Part shown: in pieces, positions 52,708-62,429 of the stretch
Numbering within the stretch: position 1 is the first letter of the stretch
How the letters are laid out: each line of letters opens with the position of its first letter
Assembly: GCF_028694605.1 (NCBI RefSeq)
Contig: NZ_JAQVKP010000011.1
Coordinates: forward strand, 1 to 64,000
Length of the DNA stretch: 64,000 nucleotides
Origin: Sulfurimonas sp.
GTDB taxonomy: Bacteria; Campylobacterota; Campylobacteria; Campylobacterales; Sulfurimonadaceae
Direction of reading: 5' to 3'
The notes under the pieces: generated by a model
Told to the model about the DNA's origin: nothing
Databases searched by the model: none
Seen by the model: the letters and a program-made list of their open reading frames with translations, nothing else
Translations under genes and position numbers: made by a program

Positions 52708-53940
52708 CTATTCTCCCACGGCAAGAATTTGATGCACATAAGACGGCTTTCGCATACCCACAAGAATAACATCGACATTTTTGGTTTGCATTAAAAATCT
52801 CATTGCACACTCCTGCATTGAGACAAAACACTCTTTAAAAAAATCTTCTAGTTCTGTCCGCGTTCTCTTTGAGCACTCATAAGCCACCATTTTTTTATAT
52901 TCTATAAGATACGTATCCAAAAAACCGATAAGCTCTTCACTCTCATTTATATCAATATTTTCTAGCGTTTTTCGTATAAGAGGAACAATTTGAGTATAAA
53001 GAAATATATCATAATCGCCTATCCAGTCAAACTTATACATTGTTGCATCAAGCTGTTCAACAAGATTATAAAGTGTCTTTAGCTCTTCATTATCACAAAG
53101 CTCTAAAAGTTCGTTAAAGTGGTGATAGTACTCTCTGCTCTCTTCATAATCGGCTAAACGGTACATCTTGTTATTGTACTTTGCATTGAGTGGTCTATTT
53201 GCCAACACACGAAGTCCATTTTTTTTAGCCCAAGCTGCACATTTCAGTCCATCTCTCTCTAAGATATTAACCGGAAGCTCAATTGTGGTAAAACTATGCT
53301 TTTTATTGCCTACAAGCATTGCCGCATTTTGAGCCAGTGTCAGTAAATCCTCATACGGCAAAAATTCTTCGCTTGATTCCGGAAGGGCAAAGCTATTTGA
53401 GCTAATGCCATACGAGTTGATTCTTCCACTCTCAATCTCTTTTTCAAGACCGACAAAAGCCTCTTGCAGCCTCGCATACATCCCATCCAGTCTCTCATCT
53501 TTACCGACACTTCTATTGATAGCATCTAAAAGATAATATTCCGGATTATGTATCAAATAACACTCTATCGAATCTCTCTTAAGTCTCTTAAGCGAGAGTG
53601 TTAGTTGTTCCCGCATAAAAGAGCTAGAGATAGAGTGGTAGCACTCCTGTGAATATTTCACCATTTCATAGGAATTTTCAATAATAGAAGAATCTTGGAG
53701 ATACTCTCGAAGAAGCGCACCTTGAATATAACCATACTTACTTATAATCTCAATCTCTTCTTGTACATCATGGTCAAATTCAGCTAGAGCGATTGCTACG
53801 GCACGCTCTGCGCCGCCGTCCATATAGTTTGAAGATGTATCTATGATTTTTATGCCATAACGTATTGCCTCTTTAAGTGCTTGAATATGTTGTGGATTGG
53901 AATCGCTTATTCTGTAAGTTCCAAATGCAAAAGTACTCAT
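52708..53940 (-). CDS. aldo/keto reductase with C-terminal extension
   Basis: NADPH-dependent oxidoreductase of the aldo/keto reductase superfamily. The catalytic tetrad is visible: D34 and Y39 (IIDTSSNYMDG), K68 (IISKYG) and H131 (YLIHNP). At 410 residues it is about 90 longer than the standard barrel, the extra portion being helical and located around residues 255-360. The substrate is unknown. It is followed by its own terminator. Confidence 0.85.
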   Translation of the reverse strand: MSTFAFGTYRISDSNPQHIQALKEAIRYGIKIIDTSSNYMDGGAERAVAIALAEFDHDVQEEIEIISKYGYIQGALLREYLQDSSIIENSYEMVKYSQECYHSISSSFMREQLTLSLKRLKRDSIECYLIHNPEYYLLDAINRSVGKDERLDGMYARLQEAFVGLEKEIESGRINSYGISSNSFALPESSEEFLPYEDLLTLAQNAAMLVGNKKHSFTTIELPVNILERDGLKCAAWAKKNGLRVLANRPLNAKYNNKMYRLADYEESREYYHHFNELLELCDNEELKTLYNLVEQLDATMYKFDWIGDYDIFLYTQIVPLIRKTLENIDINESEELIGFLDTYLIEYKKMVAYECSKRTRTELEDFFKECFVSMQECAMRFLMQTKNVDVILVGMRKPSYVHQILAVGE

Positions 53941-53987
53941 ACTATCTCTCTTAAGTAGTTTGGAATGTGGAAAGTGTGGAGTTTTAC

Positions 53988-54035
53988 AGCAGGAGCTGTC
54001 CTGCTGATTATCGAATTAGATTATACTAATTCGAT
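53988..54035 (-). terminator. two hairpins at the end of rplQ
   Basis: ATCGAATTAG-ATTATA-CTAATTCGAT (54010-54035), a perfect 10-bp stem spanning the rplQ stop, then AGCAGGA-CAGC-TCCTGCT (53988-54005). Neither has a strong T-run on the minus strand, but together they mark the alpha-operon end. Confidence 0.5.
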
Positions 54036-54371
54036 AAATGCCATAGTTGTAGCGTCACCACGGCGGATACGTGTTCTAGTAATTCTCGTATAACCACCGG
54101 CACGATCAACATACTTAGGTGCTATCTCATTTACTAGGCTCTTTGTTGCTTCTTTGCTTTGAAGCGCCGCAAATACTGCTTTATGAGCATTTGAATCACC
54201 TTTACCTGCAACAGTAATTAGTTTTTCAATATAAGAGCGTAACTCTTTTGCTTTTTCTACAGTAGTTTCAATTTTACCATGTTCAATTAACGAAATGCTA
54301 AGGTTCTTAAGTAAAGCAGCACGGTGTGCACTTGTGCGACCTAGCTTACGGTATCCATGACAATGTCTCAT
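54021..54371 (-). CDS. rplQ: 50S ribosomal protein L17
   Basis: 116 residues from [23 protein letters not shown] to TMAFIELV, typical for the family, last gene of the alpha operon, 20 bp after rpoA. Conserved GRTSAHR and [13 protein letters not shown] motifs are present. Confidence 0.97.
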   Translation of the reverse strand: MRHCHGYRKLGRTSAHRAALLKNLSISLIEHGKIETTVEKAKELRSYIEKLITVAGKGDSNAHKAVFAALQSKEATKSLVNEIAPKYVDRAGGYTRITRTRIRRGDATTMAFIELV

Positions 54372-54391
54372 CTCTAATTCCTCTATTTAGC

Positions 54392-55384
54392 TTACAAAGC
54401 TTCTATTTTCTTTTTTAATGCACTAACTACATCATCTGCTAAATCGCCGCCAACTTCATATCCAAATTCTTGAAGTTTTTCAACGATTTCATCATATGAT
54501 TTCTTACCTAGATTCTTAACATTTTTAAGATCATTTGTACTCATCAATGCTATTTCACCAATTAGTTTAATGTTTGAGCGGTCAAGACAGTTAAAACTTC
54601 TTGCGCTTAAACCCAAACTGTCAATATGTGCACTCAATCTCTTAAGATCCGGATTCTCTTCACTTCTTTCAATTGCTGCCGGAGCTTTTACGCTAATTTC
54701 GCTGTTAAATACCGCTAACTGTGCGTACATAACTTCCAACGAGTTTCTAAATGCATCAAGCGGGGAAATCTGACCATCAGTTCTGATATTTAAAATCACT
54801 CTCTCAAAGTTAGGATTATCCTCAACAAGTACATTTTCAATCTTGTATGTTGCGCTGCGAACAGGTGTAAAATAAGCATCTAATGCTATATAACCATCTT
54901 CAAGCTCATCATATGTATATTCACTAGCAACATAACCGATGCCTTGAGCGATTCTAATACTGAAGTTAAGCGTAGAATCCTCATTTAATGTAGCAAGATG
55001 AGCATCAGGAGTTACTATTTCCACTTCATTATTTGTAAGATCACTGCCCTTAATTGTGCATGGACCGGCAAAATTATAATTAATCTCTGCTTCTGTAGCA
55101 CCGCCAAGCAGCTTAAAACGAATCTCTTTCAGATTTAAAATAAAATCTGAAATATCTTCAAGCATACCACGCACTGAGTCAAACTCATGTTTAGCACCTT
55201 CAATTTTAATAGCTATTGGTGCATAACCAACAGAGCTACTTAACAAAAAACGGCGAAGTGGATGAGCTAAAGAGATAGCATATCCTGTTTCAAACGGATA
55301 CGCCACTATATTTGCTTCATTCTCACTAATCTGCTCTACCTCAAATTCTCGAGGAGCAAGTGGAGTAGTTTTAATCTTTTTCAT
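54392..55384 (-). CDS. rpoA: RNA polymerase alpha subunit
   Basis: 330 residues: N-terminal dimerisation domain (about 1-230, with [12 protein letters not shown]) and a C-terminal DNA- and activator-contact domain (250-310) with [18 protein letters not shown] and [11 protein letters not shown]. Lies between rpsD and rplQ as usual in the alpha operon. Confidence 0.97.
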   Translation of the reverse strand: MKKIKTTPLAPREFEVEQISENEANIVAYPFETGYAISLAHPLRRFLLSSSVGYAPIAIKIEGAKHEFDSVRGMLEDISDFILNLKEIRFKLLGGATEAEINYNFAGPCTIKGSDLTNNEVEIVTPDAHLATLNEDSTLNFSIRIAQGIGYVASEYTYDELEDGYIALDAYFTPVRSATYKIENVLVEDNPNFERVILNIRTDGQISPLDAFRNSLEVMYAQLAVFNSEISVKAPAAIERSEENPDLKRLSAHIDSLGLSARSFNCLDRSNIKLIGEIALMSTNDLKNVKNLGKKSYDEIVEKLQEFGYEVGGDLADDVVSALKKKIEAL

Positions 55385-55410
55385 ATCTCTTACGCCTTTT
55401 ATTTTAACTA

Positions 55411-56037
55411 TTATTTCGAGTAAAGCTCAACGATTAAACGCTCTTCTACAGGGATAACAACTTCTTCACGCTCCGGTAGGCGAGTAAAGATACCGAATTT
55501 TTTATCAGCATCAATATCAACCCATGGAGCCAAGCCAGTCTGGTTTGTTAGTTCGATAGCACGAACTATCTGAGAGTTGTTTTTGCTGCTCTCACGAACT
55601 TCAACTTTTTGTCCCGGTCTTACACGGTAAGAAGGAATATCAAGTTTCTTTCCATCTACCAAAATATGACCATGTGTTACAAGCTGGCGTGCAAAACGAC
55701 GTGTTGTTGCAAATCCCATTCTGTAAATAACATTGTCAAGTCTTTGCTCAATTAGAGTTACAAGGTTTGTACCTGTATTTCCTTCTCTTCTTTTTGCTTC
55801 AACGAATAATGCACGGAACTGCTTTTCAGAAATACCGTACATAAACTTCGCTTTTTGCTTTTCATTAAGCTGTAAACCATACTCAGATGGTTTTTTACGA
55901 CGCTGACCATGTTGACCTGGAGCATACGGGCGTTTTTCTAATGCAGATTTTCCTGCTAAACGGCGCTCTCCTTTGAGGTTAAGACTAACTCCAAATCTTC
56001 TTTCGATTTTTTCTACTGGGCCTCTATATCTTGCCAT
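55411..56037 (-). CDS. rpsD: 30S ribosomal protein S4
   Basis: 208 residues, primary 16S rRNA binder and likely operon regulator. The S4 domain (about 90-155: [30 protein letters not shown]) is intact; no N-terminal zinc cysteines, so this is the C-minus form. Between rpsK and rpoA. Confidence 0.97.
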   Translation of the reverse strand: MARYRGPVEKIERRFGVSLNLKGERRLAGKSALEKRPYAPGQHGQRRKKPSEYGLQLNEKQKAKFMYGISEKQFRALFVEAKRREGNTGTNLVTLIEQRLDNVIYRMGFATTRRFARQLVTHGHILVDGKKLDIPSYRVRPGQKVEVRESSKNNSQIVRAIELTNQTGLAPWVDIDADKKFGIFTRLPEREEVVIPVEERLIVELYSK

Positions 56038-56049
56038 AAGTTAATCTCC

Positions 56050-56442
56050 TTACACTCTACGGCGCTTAGGCGCACGACATCCATTGTGTGGTAGCGGAGT
56101 AACATCTTTCATAAATGTTACACGGATACCTTCAATAGAACCTACTGCTTTAGTTGCAGTTTCTCTTCCTGAACCAGGACCTTGAACTTTAATACCAAGT
56201 TCTTTTATACCATGTACTTGAGCTTTTGCTACTGCATCTTCTACTGCTGCTTGCGCTGCAAACGGAGTAGATTTTTTGCTGCCTTTAAATCCAAGGCTAC
56301 CAGCTGAACTCCAAGCAATCATGTTACCCATCTCATCTGTAATAGTTACAAGAGTATTGTTAAATGATGCAGAGATGTGGCAGATACCACGTGCAATATT
56401 TTTCTTTACTACTTTTTTTCTAACAGCTTTTCTTTTTGCCAT
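56050..56442 (-). CDS. rpsK: 30S ribosomal protein S11
   Basis: 130 residues with the basic N-terminus and conserved [11 protein letters not shown] end. Contacts the platform of the 30S subunit near the E site. Seven bp separate it from rpsM upstream side and 12 from rpsD. Confidence 0.97.
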   Translation of the reverse strand: MAKRKAVRKKVVKKNIARGICHISASFNNTLVTITDEMGNMIAWSSAGSLGFKGSKKSTPFAAQAAVEDAVAKAQVHGIKELGIKVQGPGSGRETATKAVGSIEGIRVTFMKDVTPLPHNGCRAPKRRRV

Positions 56443-56452
56443 CTGTTAATCC

Positions 56453-56815
56453 TTACGCTGCGCCGACAGTTTTACGCTTGCCCTTACGAGTGCGCGCATT
56501 TGTCTTAGTTTTTTGACCACGGCATGGAAGACCACGACGGTGACGAAGACCTCTGTATGAACCTAAGTCCATAAGTGCTTTAATATCCATTGCAACTTGT
56601 TTACGAAGATCACCCTCTACAACATGGTTTGCACGAATCTCTTTTGTGATTGCCGCAACATCATCTTCGCTTAGTTCGTAAACTCTTTTGTTATAGTCAA
56701 TACCCGTTGCGTCAAGAATTTGACGAGAAGCGTATAGACCGATTCCATAGACGTATGTTAGACCATACTCTATTCTTTTTTTCTTTGGTAAATCAACACC
56801 TGAAATACGAGCCAT
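56453..56815 (-). CDS. rpsM: 30S ribosomal protein S13
   Basis: 120 residues with N-terminal [19 protein letters not shown] and the basic tail [14 protein letters not shown]. Located two bp after rpmJ; the HhH-like GIG motif is present. Bridges the 30S head and 50S. Confidence 0.97.
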   Translation of the reverse strand: MARISGVDLPKKKRIEYGLTYVYGIGLYASRQILDATGIDYNKRVYELSEDDVAAITKEIRANHVVEGDLRKQVAMDIKALMDLGSYRGLRHRRGLPCRGQKTKTNARTRKGKRKTVGAA

Positions 56816-56817
56816 GG

Positions 56818-56931
56818 TTATCCTTGTCTCTGTTTATGTTTTTTAACTTTGCAGATTACTCTTACAATGCCTTTTCTCTTAATGACTTTACAGTCATCAC
56901 ACATCTTCTTAACTGAAGCTCTTACTTTCAT
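56818..56931 (-). CDS. rpmJ: 50S ribosomal protein L36
   Basis: 37 residues, zinc form: CDDC, a third Cys (VICKVK) and a downstream His, that is C-x2-C-x12-C-x4-H. RBS AAGGA precedes the ATG. First gene of the alpha operon here. In most relatives infA directly precedes it; here infA is 2.4 kb away. Confidence 0.95.
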   Translation of the reverse strand: MKVRASVKKMCDDCKVIKRKGIVRVICKVKKHKQRQG

Positions 56932-56956
56932 TGAAAGTCCTTACAATAAATTCTTA

Positions 56957-57111
56957 TAAAACCTAATCGGTTTTATCTCTTCACCAAAGCCGCACAAGCG
57001 TACAAGAATCAATGAAACCTAATAAATCCATGTTCCTTGCTATTTTTAGGTAAATCTTTTTTGTATCTACCAATACTTTTATCTTTAATAAATATATTTA
57101 TAGAGATAAAA
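56957..57111 (-). promoter_or_regulatory. structured leader upstream of rpmJ
   Basis: Two inverted repeats: TAAAACC-N5-GGTTTTA (56957-56975) and TTTTATCT/AGATAAAA (57077-57084 and 57104-57111) around a palindromic A/T core. With the -10 box at 57151 they form a leader of about 200 nt before the alpha operon, a place where ribosomal protein S4 often binds. The autoregulatory role is inferred from position. Confidence 0.4.
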
Positions 57112-57150
57112 ACACTCTTATTTTTTGTTAAAACAGCAAAGCGGATGTGG

Positions 57151-57156
57151 ATTATA
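57151..57156 (-). promoter_or_regulatory. -10 element of the alpha operon
   Basis: TATAAT on the minus strand in A/T-rich DNA, with no good -35 box. The 301-bp gap it lies in holds no gene, only this box and the leader hairpins before rpmJ. Confidence 0.45.
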
Positions 57157-57232
57157 CACAAAAAAATGTAAAAGATTTATTAAGCTGCTTTTATTTACAC
57201 ATTATATTTCTTAATCAGCTATTTTTTTTACA

Positions 57233-57577
57233 CTATTCCCATAAAACACTTACACCGTATTCAGGATGCAAAATAATATTTTTGCTGTAGTAATTTTTTT
57301 TACCATACTTTTTACTCAAAAACTCAACTTCTAGCGATTGATTTTCCAAAAGCTCTCTTATATCTTTAAACGAGAGCCATTTTCCATACCGGGAGAGTGC
57401 ATTTTGCCAGATTCGAAACCCGCATGACGCATCTTCTCTTAGCTCAAACAATTCGCCATCCTCTGTTTTCCAGTGCGCATTTGTACATGCATATAGTTTG
57501 ACTTTTTTTCCTTGAATCTCCTTATCCCTTATCTCAATCATTCCGCAATTGCAATACGGGCACTTTCCTAAAGTCAT
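57233..57577 (-). CDS. zinc-ribbon protein resembling topoisomerase C-terminal domains
   Basis: 114 residues with CPYCNCG near the N-terminus and C-x..-H further on (CTNAHW), similar to the zinc fingers appended to type I topoisomerases. The rest is mixed alpha/beta with ELREDASCGFRIWQNAL. I cannot give a function. It lies alone between the alpha operon promoter and a cluster of hairpins. Confidence 0.6.
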   Translation of the reverse strand: MTLGKCPYCNCGMIEIRDKEIQGKKVKLYACTNAHWKTEDGELFELREDASCGFRIWQNALSRYGKWLSFKDIRELLENQSLEVEFLSKKYGKKNYYSKNIILHPEYGVSVLWE

Positions 57578-57600
57578 AAGACCTTCTCCTCTTTAATTAT

Positions 57601-57735
57601 AGTTCTTGCAGAACTCAATTTTGAACGCTAAAGGAACTCATCCCTTTAGCTACGCTTACGCCACTCGCTATGGCGACTAAAGCTTACTTCTTTGAAGTAA
57701 GACAACTTCTTACAAAACAAGATTTTGCAAGAAGT
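57601..57735. repeat. cluster of four small hairpins
   Basis: AGTTCT-TGC-AGAACT (57601-57615); GCTAAAGG-N8-CCTTTAGC (57627-57650); CTTACTTC-TTT-GAAGTAAG (57683-57701); and ACTTCTTaCAAAA...ATTTTGCAAGAAGT (57705-57735, one mismatch). A GCCA/TGGC pair lies in between. The 308-bp gap has no gene. Together they look like a dispersed or decayed mobile repeat or a structured RNA. Nothing ties them to a known class. Confidence 0.55.
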
Positions 57736-57885
57736 GTATTTTAAAAATAGTACTGTTTTTAATTTTTAAATACAAAAAATATTGCAAAATGCCATATTTT
57801 TCCAATCAATATTTCATAGGCGTATCAAAGCAAAACAAGGGTACAATATATCTCTATATAGTTACGGAATTACCAAGGAATTACG

Positions 57886-58731
57886 ATGCCACAAAACAAA
57901 CACCTTGAGCTTGGGTATATCAATACTCTTAAAATCGACCGTGATACGCCACACGGACTTTTTTTAAAAGCGCTTGATGAGAAAGATGTTCTCCTCCCAA
58001 AAGCTTATGTTACACCCAATATGTACATTGATGATTTAGTGGACGTTTTTTTATATACTGACTCAGAAGATAGGCTTGTAGCAACTACGCTTAAACCAAA
58101 AGCAATGCTTGATGGTTTTGCGCTTTTTGAAGTAGTTGATACCGCTCCTTTTGGCGCTTTTGTCAACTGGGGTCTTGCAAAGGATCTTTTTGTTCCAAAT
58201 ATGTTTCAAAAAACACCTTTTAAAGTTGGCGAAAAAAGATTTCTCAAAGTTGTCTATGATGAAAAAACTCATCGTCTTGTTGGAAGCGAAAAGCTGGGAA
58301 ACTTTTTTGACAAACGCCCAAAAGGTCTATCTCCGCACAAAGAAGTTAGCATTCTTATCATTGCAAAGACTCCGCTTGGCTATAAATGTATTGTGCAAGA
58401 GCGCTACGAGGGATTGATATACCACAATGAGATATTTGAAAAAATCGAACTTGGCATGCAAAAGAGAGCCTATATCAAAACGGTGAGAAAAGATGGCTGC
58501 ATCGACCTGACATTGCAGCCAAACAAAGAGAAGAGAAAAGATGCTTCCGCGGAAAAAATTCTTGTATTGTTGCGCCAAAGCGGCGGAAGTATGCCATATA
58601 ACTACAAAAGTGACGCGGAATTGATTCAAGATGTTTTTGGTCTCAGCAAAAAAGAGTTTAAGCGCTCACTTACATCACTTCAAGATAATGGAACTATTGA
58701 AGTAAAAGAGACGGGTATCTACCTCAAGTAA
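57886..58731 (+). CDS. CvfB-like S1 RNA-binding protein
   Basis: 281 residues of the CvfB/YitL family: three or so S1-like OB repeats and a C-terminal winged-helix (about 225-280, LLRQSGGSMPYNYKSDAELIQDVFGLSKKEFKRSL in two parts). The family binds RNA and affects virulence or stress genes in Firmicutes; its role in this phylum is unclear. It is on the plus strand inside a leftward ribosomal region, so it must have its own promoter. Confidence 0.8.
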   Translation: MPQNKHLELGYINTLKIDRDTPHGLFLKALDEKDVLLPKAYVTPNMYIDDLVDVFLYTDSEDRLVATTLKPKAMLDGFALFEVVDTAPFGAFVNWGLAKDLFVPNMFQKTPFKVGEKRFLKVVYDEKTHRLVGSEKLGNFFDKRPKGLSPHKEVSILIIAKTPLGYKCIVQERYEGLIYHNEIFEKIELGMQKRAYIKTVRKDGCIDLTLQPNKEKRKDASAEKILVLLRQSGGSMPYNYKSDAELIQDVFGLSKKEFKRSLTSLQDNGTIEVKETGIYLK

Positions 58732-58732
58732 A

Positions 58733-58939
58733 ATGGCAAAAGAGAAAAAAAGTATTAATTTAACTGAGTATAACATCTCTTTCTTTGTACAAAAAAGCAC
58801 TTTTAAAGTACTACGTTTTCATCCTGCAAAAATGACAGTAGATGTTGCGGTTTATGAAAATGAGACAAAAACAGAAACAAAAACGCTTCCTTTTGCACAT
58901 CTGCCAAAAGAGATAAAAAAAAGAATCAAACCTAATTGA
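58733..58939 (+). CDS. small protein, unknown function
   Basis: 68 residues, basic and soluble, starting one base after the cvfB-like stop. Alternating beta-like strands (VLRFHPAKMTVDVAVYENETKT) and a KK-rich end. Not recognised. Its tight placement suggests co-expression with the RNA-binding protein. Confidence 0.6.
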   Translation: MAKEKKSINLTEYNISFFVQKSTFKVLRFHPAKMTVDVAVYENETKTETKTLPFAHLPKEIKKRIKPN

Positions 58940-58993
58940 AATTATTGTCTCTTTTTTGTTACTATACCCTACTAAATAATGGAGAGAGTACCT

Positions 58994-59296
58994 ATGGCAG
59001 AAGTTAAAAAATGCGCATCCCTTGAAGAGGTGAGAAGCGAAATAGACAAGATTGATGATTTGATTGTTGAGCTTATTTCACAAAGAAGTCATTTGGTCCG
59101 CCAAGCTGCATCTTTTAAAAATAGCATTGAAGAGGTCAAAGCCGAGGATAGGGTTGATTATATTTTACAAAAAGTTCGCCACGCTGCCATTAAAGCAGAT
59201 GTCTCCCCAAATATGATTTCTGATCTTTTTAAAATCATGATTAATGAAATGGTTGAGACAGAAATATCAGAATTTAGAAATACTCAAACATTCTAA
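58994..59296 (+). CDS. chorismate mutase (AroQ type)
   Basis: 100-residue helical chorismate mutase converting chorismate to prephenate for Phe/Tyr. Residues such as R near the N-terminus (LEEVRSEIDKIDDLIVELI) and the K/R/E pattern of AroQ are present. Start at the ATG after GGAGAG; the ATG at 58979 has no RBS. It is a stand-alone mutase, not fused to prephenate dehydratase. Convergent with infA, 21 bp apart. Confidence 0.85.
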   Translation: MAEVKKCASLEEVRSEIDKIDDLIVELISQRSHLVRQAASFKNSIEEVKAEDRVDYILQKVRHAAIKADVSPNMISDLFKIMINEMVETEISEFRNTQTF

Positions 59297-59317
59297 GCTA
59301 TCTCAATCAAAGATAGC

Positions 59318-59536
59318 TTATTTGTATCTGTAAGTGATACGACCTTTATCTAGTGAGTATGGAGTTAACTCAAGTTTCACTTTATCACCCGGCAATATCT
59401 TAATATAGTGCATACGCATCTTTCCTGCAATATGGCATAATATAATATGTCCGTTCTCTAACTCAACACGAAATGTTGCATTTGGCAAAGCCTCTATAAT
59501 CTTGCCATCAACTTCGATAACATCCGATTTAGCCAT
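59318..59536 (-). CDS. infA: translation initiation factor IF-1
   Basis: 72-residue OB-fold protein with the family sequence [31 protein letters not shown] and GRITYRYK. Last gene of the spc operon in this genome; usually it is followed at once by rpmJ. Its 3' end is 21 bp from the convergent chorismate mutase gene. Confidence 0.96.
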   Translation of the reverse strand: MAKSDVIEVDGKIIEALPNATFRVELENGHIILCHIAGKMRMHYIKILPGDKVKLELTPYSLDKGRITYRYK

Positions 59537-59548
59537 TTTAATCCTTTT

Positions 59549-60307
59549 TTATGCAATAGATAAAATTTCAGCTTTACCATTGACAATTGCAACAGTATGC
59601 TCGTAGTGTGAACCGCGTAAACCATCGGCACTAACAACATCCCACTTGTTTTCTAAGATTAGTGGTTTTGAATCCTTTTGACATATCATAGGCTCAATAC
59701 AAAAAACCATACCGTTTTTAATCTTTGGTCCGCTTTTTGCATCTTTACCCTCTAAATAGTTTGGAATCTCCGGTTCTTCATGCGGCTTTCTGCCAATACC
59801 GTGACCGCAAAAGCTGTACAATGGCACAAAACCCCGTAATCGAATCGAATTTTCCAAAATTTCAGAGAGCTCTTTAAACCGCATTCCAACTTTAATCGCT
59901 GCGATTGCTTCATAAAGAGTATCCTTTGCACATGCTATAAGCTCTTCGTCTCTAGCACTAACCGTTCCGACCGGAACTGTTATTGCGGCATCGCCGAACC
60001 ATCCGTCAAGCTCTACGCCAATATCATAGCCGATAATATCACCCTCTTGAAGTTTATACTCTGATGGAATACCATGAATAATAACCTGATTGAGTGAGCA
60101 GCAGACAGAGTTAGGAAAGCCATAGAGACCCTTAAAAGATGGTCTTGCACCATGGGAGAGGATATAATCTTCTGCCATGGCATCAAGCTCTTTAAGCGAA
60201 GCCCCTACTTTTGTATTTTGACGCAGTAGTTCAAGAGCGCCGCCAACGATTTTATTGGCAGCACGAAGTTTTTCAATCTCTTTTGGTTGTCTTAGCGCTA
60301 TGGCCAT
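59549..60307 (-). CDS. map: methionine aminopeptidase type I
   Basis: Removes the initiator Met from nascent proteins. 252 residues; metal ligands lie in GYDIGVELDGWFGDAA (two Asp), GHGIGRKPHEEPEIP (His, Glu) and the last Glu before HTVAIV. Three bp after the secY stop; the start codon ATG is in the ATGGCC context. Between secY and infA, the usual order. Confidence 0.96.
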   Translation of the reverse strand: MAIALRQPKEIEKLRAANKIVGGALELLRQNTKVGASLKELDAMAEDYILSHGARPSFKGLYGFPNSVCCSLNQVIIHGIPSEYKLQEGDIIGYDIGVELDGWFGDAAITVPVGTVSARDEELIACAKDTLYEAIAAIKVGMRFKELSEILENSIRLRGFVPLYSFCGHGIGRKPHEEPEIPNYLEGKDAKSGPKIKNGMVFCIEPMICQKDSKPLILENKWDVVSADGLRGSHYEHTVAIVNGKAEILSIA

Positions 60308-60310
60308 CAG

Positions 60311-61573
60311 TTAAAGACCAACTGCACTAAGTGTCTCATATTTACTCATGTAAATTTGAGCTTCAATTTTTCTCATCGTATCAAGGGCCACTTGAACAAC
60401 AATCATAACCGCGGTACCGCCAAAGAAGAATGGAACCCCCATTCCTTTAATAATCATAAAAGGAAGCGTAGCCACAAGACCAAGGTAAAGCGCGCCTGTA
60501 AAGGTCAAATTACTCGCTGTTGTATTTAAAAACTCAGCCGTAGCATTTCCGGTTCTTATCCCCGGTATAAAACCACCCTGTTTTTTAAGATTTTCAGAGA
60601 TGTCTTTTGAGTTGAAAGTAATCGATGCATAAAAAAACGCAAAGAAAACAACAAACACAAATGTCATAAAGTTAAAAAAGTAACTATTTGGGTTAAGATA
60701 ATCTGCTATTGCCAAAATAGTCGGATTTGTACTACTTGATAAAACAGTCATTGGAAACATCAATATCGCACTTGCAAAAATAACAGGGATAACACCCGCT
60801 AAGTTTACCTTGATAGGTATATAGTTCATAACTCTTTTATTTTGATTTTGAATGATAACTTTTTTAGCGTATGTTACCGGAATACGGCGTTCGCCTAGTT
60901 CAACGTAAATAATAACAGCTATTGTTCCAAAGATTAGAGCAAGAATTGCCAATACAGTTAAAAAGCTCATCGCACCTGTATTTACCATTGTAACTGTTTG
61001 ACCGATTGCACTTGGAATTGCAGATACAATTCCGGCAAAAATAATCAATGAGATACCGTTGCCGATACCGCTTTGTGTAATTTGTTCACCAATCCACATC
61101 AGAAGCATTGTTCCAGCCAACATCGAAACAGCCGAAACCATAATAAACGTGTTGTGATCGACTAAAATCGCACTGTTTCCATTTGGTCCGGTTAAACTCT
61201 GAAGTCCAACACTTATACCAACTGCCTGAACGATAGTTATTGCAATAGTTGCATAGCGGATAATCTGCATATATTTTACCATGCCGTCACGCTCTTTTTT
61301 CATCTGTCCAAGATTTGGAAATGTCGCAGCAAGAAGCTCCATGATGATAGATGCAGTGATGTAAGGCATAATACCAAGAGCGATGATAGACATTCTCTCA
61401 ACGGCGTTACCGCTGAACATATTGAATAAACCGAGTGCGTCTGATTGGTGTGAATCGAAGAATGAAGCTATAACAGCAGTGTCAACGCCTGGTACCGGCA
61501 CGTATGCCAGTAGGCGATAAATAAATAAAAACCCGATAGTAATAAATATCTTATTTACTAGATTTTTATTCAC
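60311..61573 (-). CDS. secY: SecY, preprotein translocase channel
   Basis: 420-residue Sec channel with ten membrane helices. The plug helix region, the LGIMPYITASI motif and the conserved cytoplasmic loop GERRIPVTYAKK are present. The partner SecE is at 35988-36167. Stops three bp before map and begins two bp after rplO. Confidence 0.96.
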   Translation of the reverse strand: MNKNLVNKIFITIGFLFIYRLLAYVPVPGVDTAVIASFFDSHQSDALGLFNMFSGNAVERMSIIALGIMPYITASIIMELLAATFPNLGQMKKERDGMVKYMQIIRYATIAITIVQAVGISVGLQSLTGPNGNSAILVDHNTFIMVSAVSMLAGTMLLMWIGEQITQSGIGNGISLIIFAGIVSAIPSAIGQTVTMVNTGAMSFLTVLAILALIFGTIAVIIYVELGERRIPVTYAKKVIIQNQNKRVMNYIPIKVNLAGVIPVIFASAILMFPMTVLSSSTNPTILAIADYLNPNSYFFNFMTFVFVVFFAFFYASITFNSKDISENLKKQGGFIPGIRTGNATAEFLNTTASNLTFTGALYLGLVATLPFMIIKGMGVPFFFGGTAVMIVVQVALDTMRKIEAQIYMSKYETLSAVGL

Positions 61574-61575
61574 GA

Positions 61576-61974
61576 CTATTTACCTGTTGAAGTAACGTTG
61601 TCGTCTTTAATTTTTGATGCCAACTCTTTTGCAGATGCACCAACTAACTTAACTTTCGTTACAGATGCAACCATCTTGTGAACACCACGGATACTCTCCA
61701 TAGTTATCTCAGCCAGCTCTGCAACTGCTTTAATCTTATCTACGTTGATTACATATGGTTTTACAACACGAGATGTAAATCCGATTTTAGGCAATCTTCT
61801 TGCAAGCGGAGTTTGTCCACCTTCGAAATTTCTCTTTCTTGAGTTACCACTTCTTGCAGTTTGACCTTTTCCGCCACGTGTAGAAGTCTTACCCATCCCT
61901 GAACCACATCCGCGTCCAACTCTCTTAATATCTTTTACAGAACCCTCAGCAGGAGTTAAATTTTCAATACCCAT
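61576..61974 (-). CDS. rplO: 50S ribosomal protein L15
   Basis: 132 residues with the Gly-rich N-terminus ([19 protein letters not shown]) and family C-terminal domain. It follows rpsE by only three bp, so the rpmD (L30) gene that lies between them in many bacteria is absent. Confidence 0.97.
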   Translation of the reverse strand: MGIENLTPAEGSVKDIKRVGRGCGSGMGKTSTRGGKGQTARSGNSRKRNFEGGQTPLARRLPKIGFTSRVVKPYVINVDKIKAVAELAEITMESIRGVHKMVASVTKVKLVGASAKELASKIKDDNVTSTGK

Positions 61975-61977
61975 AAT

Positions 61978-62421
61978 CTATCCTTTTAAGCGACCTAGTG
62001 CTTCAACTGTTGCGCGCACTAGTGTACCTGGATTATTTGAACCAATTGACTTTGTAAGTACATCTTTTATACCTGCAAGTTCAAGAACAGGACGAGTTGC
62101 ACCACCCGCGATTACCCCTGTACCCTCTGATGCAGGTTTTAAGATAACACGGCTAGCGTTATATTTATGCTCAACATCATGTGCTATAGTAGTACCTTTG
62201 ATACTTACTTTGCTTAAGTTTTTAAATGCATTATCTACCGCTTTTTTGATAGCATCCGGAACTTCTTTAGCTTTTCCGGCACCAAAACCGATAGTACCTT
62301 TTTTATCACCTACTACTACAAGTGCTGTAAAACGGAAACGGCGCCCGCCCTTTACAACTTTTGTAACACGGCCTATATTAACGATTGATTCTTCAAAATC
62401 TTCTCTATTGATTTCTAACAT
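61978..62421 (-). CDS. rpsE: 30S ribosomal protein S5
   Basis: 147 residues: dsRNA-binding-type N-terminal domain with [18 protein letters not shown] (the spectinomycin loop) and a C-terminal S5 domain. Eight bp after rplR. Directly followed by rplO. Confidence 0.97.
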   Translation of the reverse strand: MLEINREDFEESIVNIGRVTKVVKGGRRFRFTALVVVGDKKGTIGFGAGKAKEVPDAIKKAVDNAFKNLSKVSIKGTTIAHDVEHKYNASRVILKPASEGTGVIAGGATRPVLELAGIKDVLTKSIGSNNPGTLVRATVEALGRLKG

Positions 62422-62429
62422 AATAGCCC

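Noticed and set aside
57601-57735. CRISPR array
   Set aside because: The hairpins differ from each other in sequence and spacing; no direct repeats with unique spacers and no cas genes.
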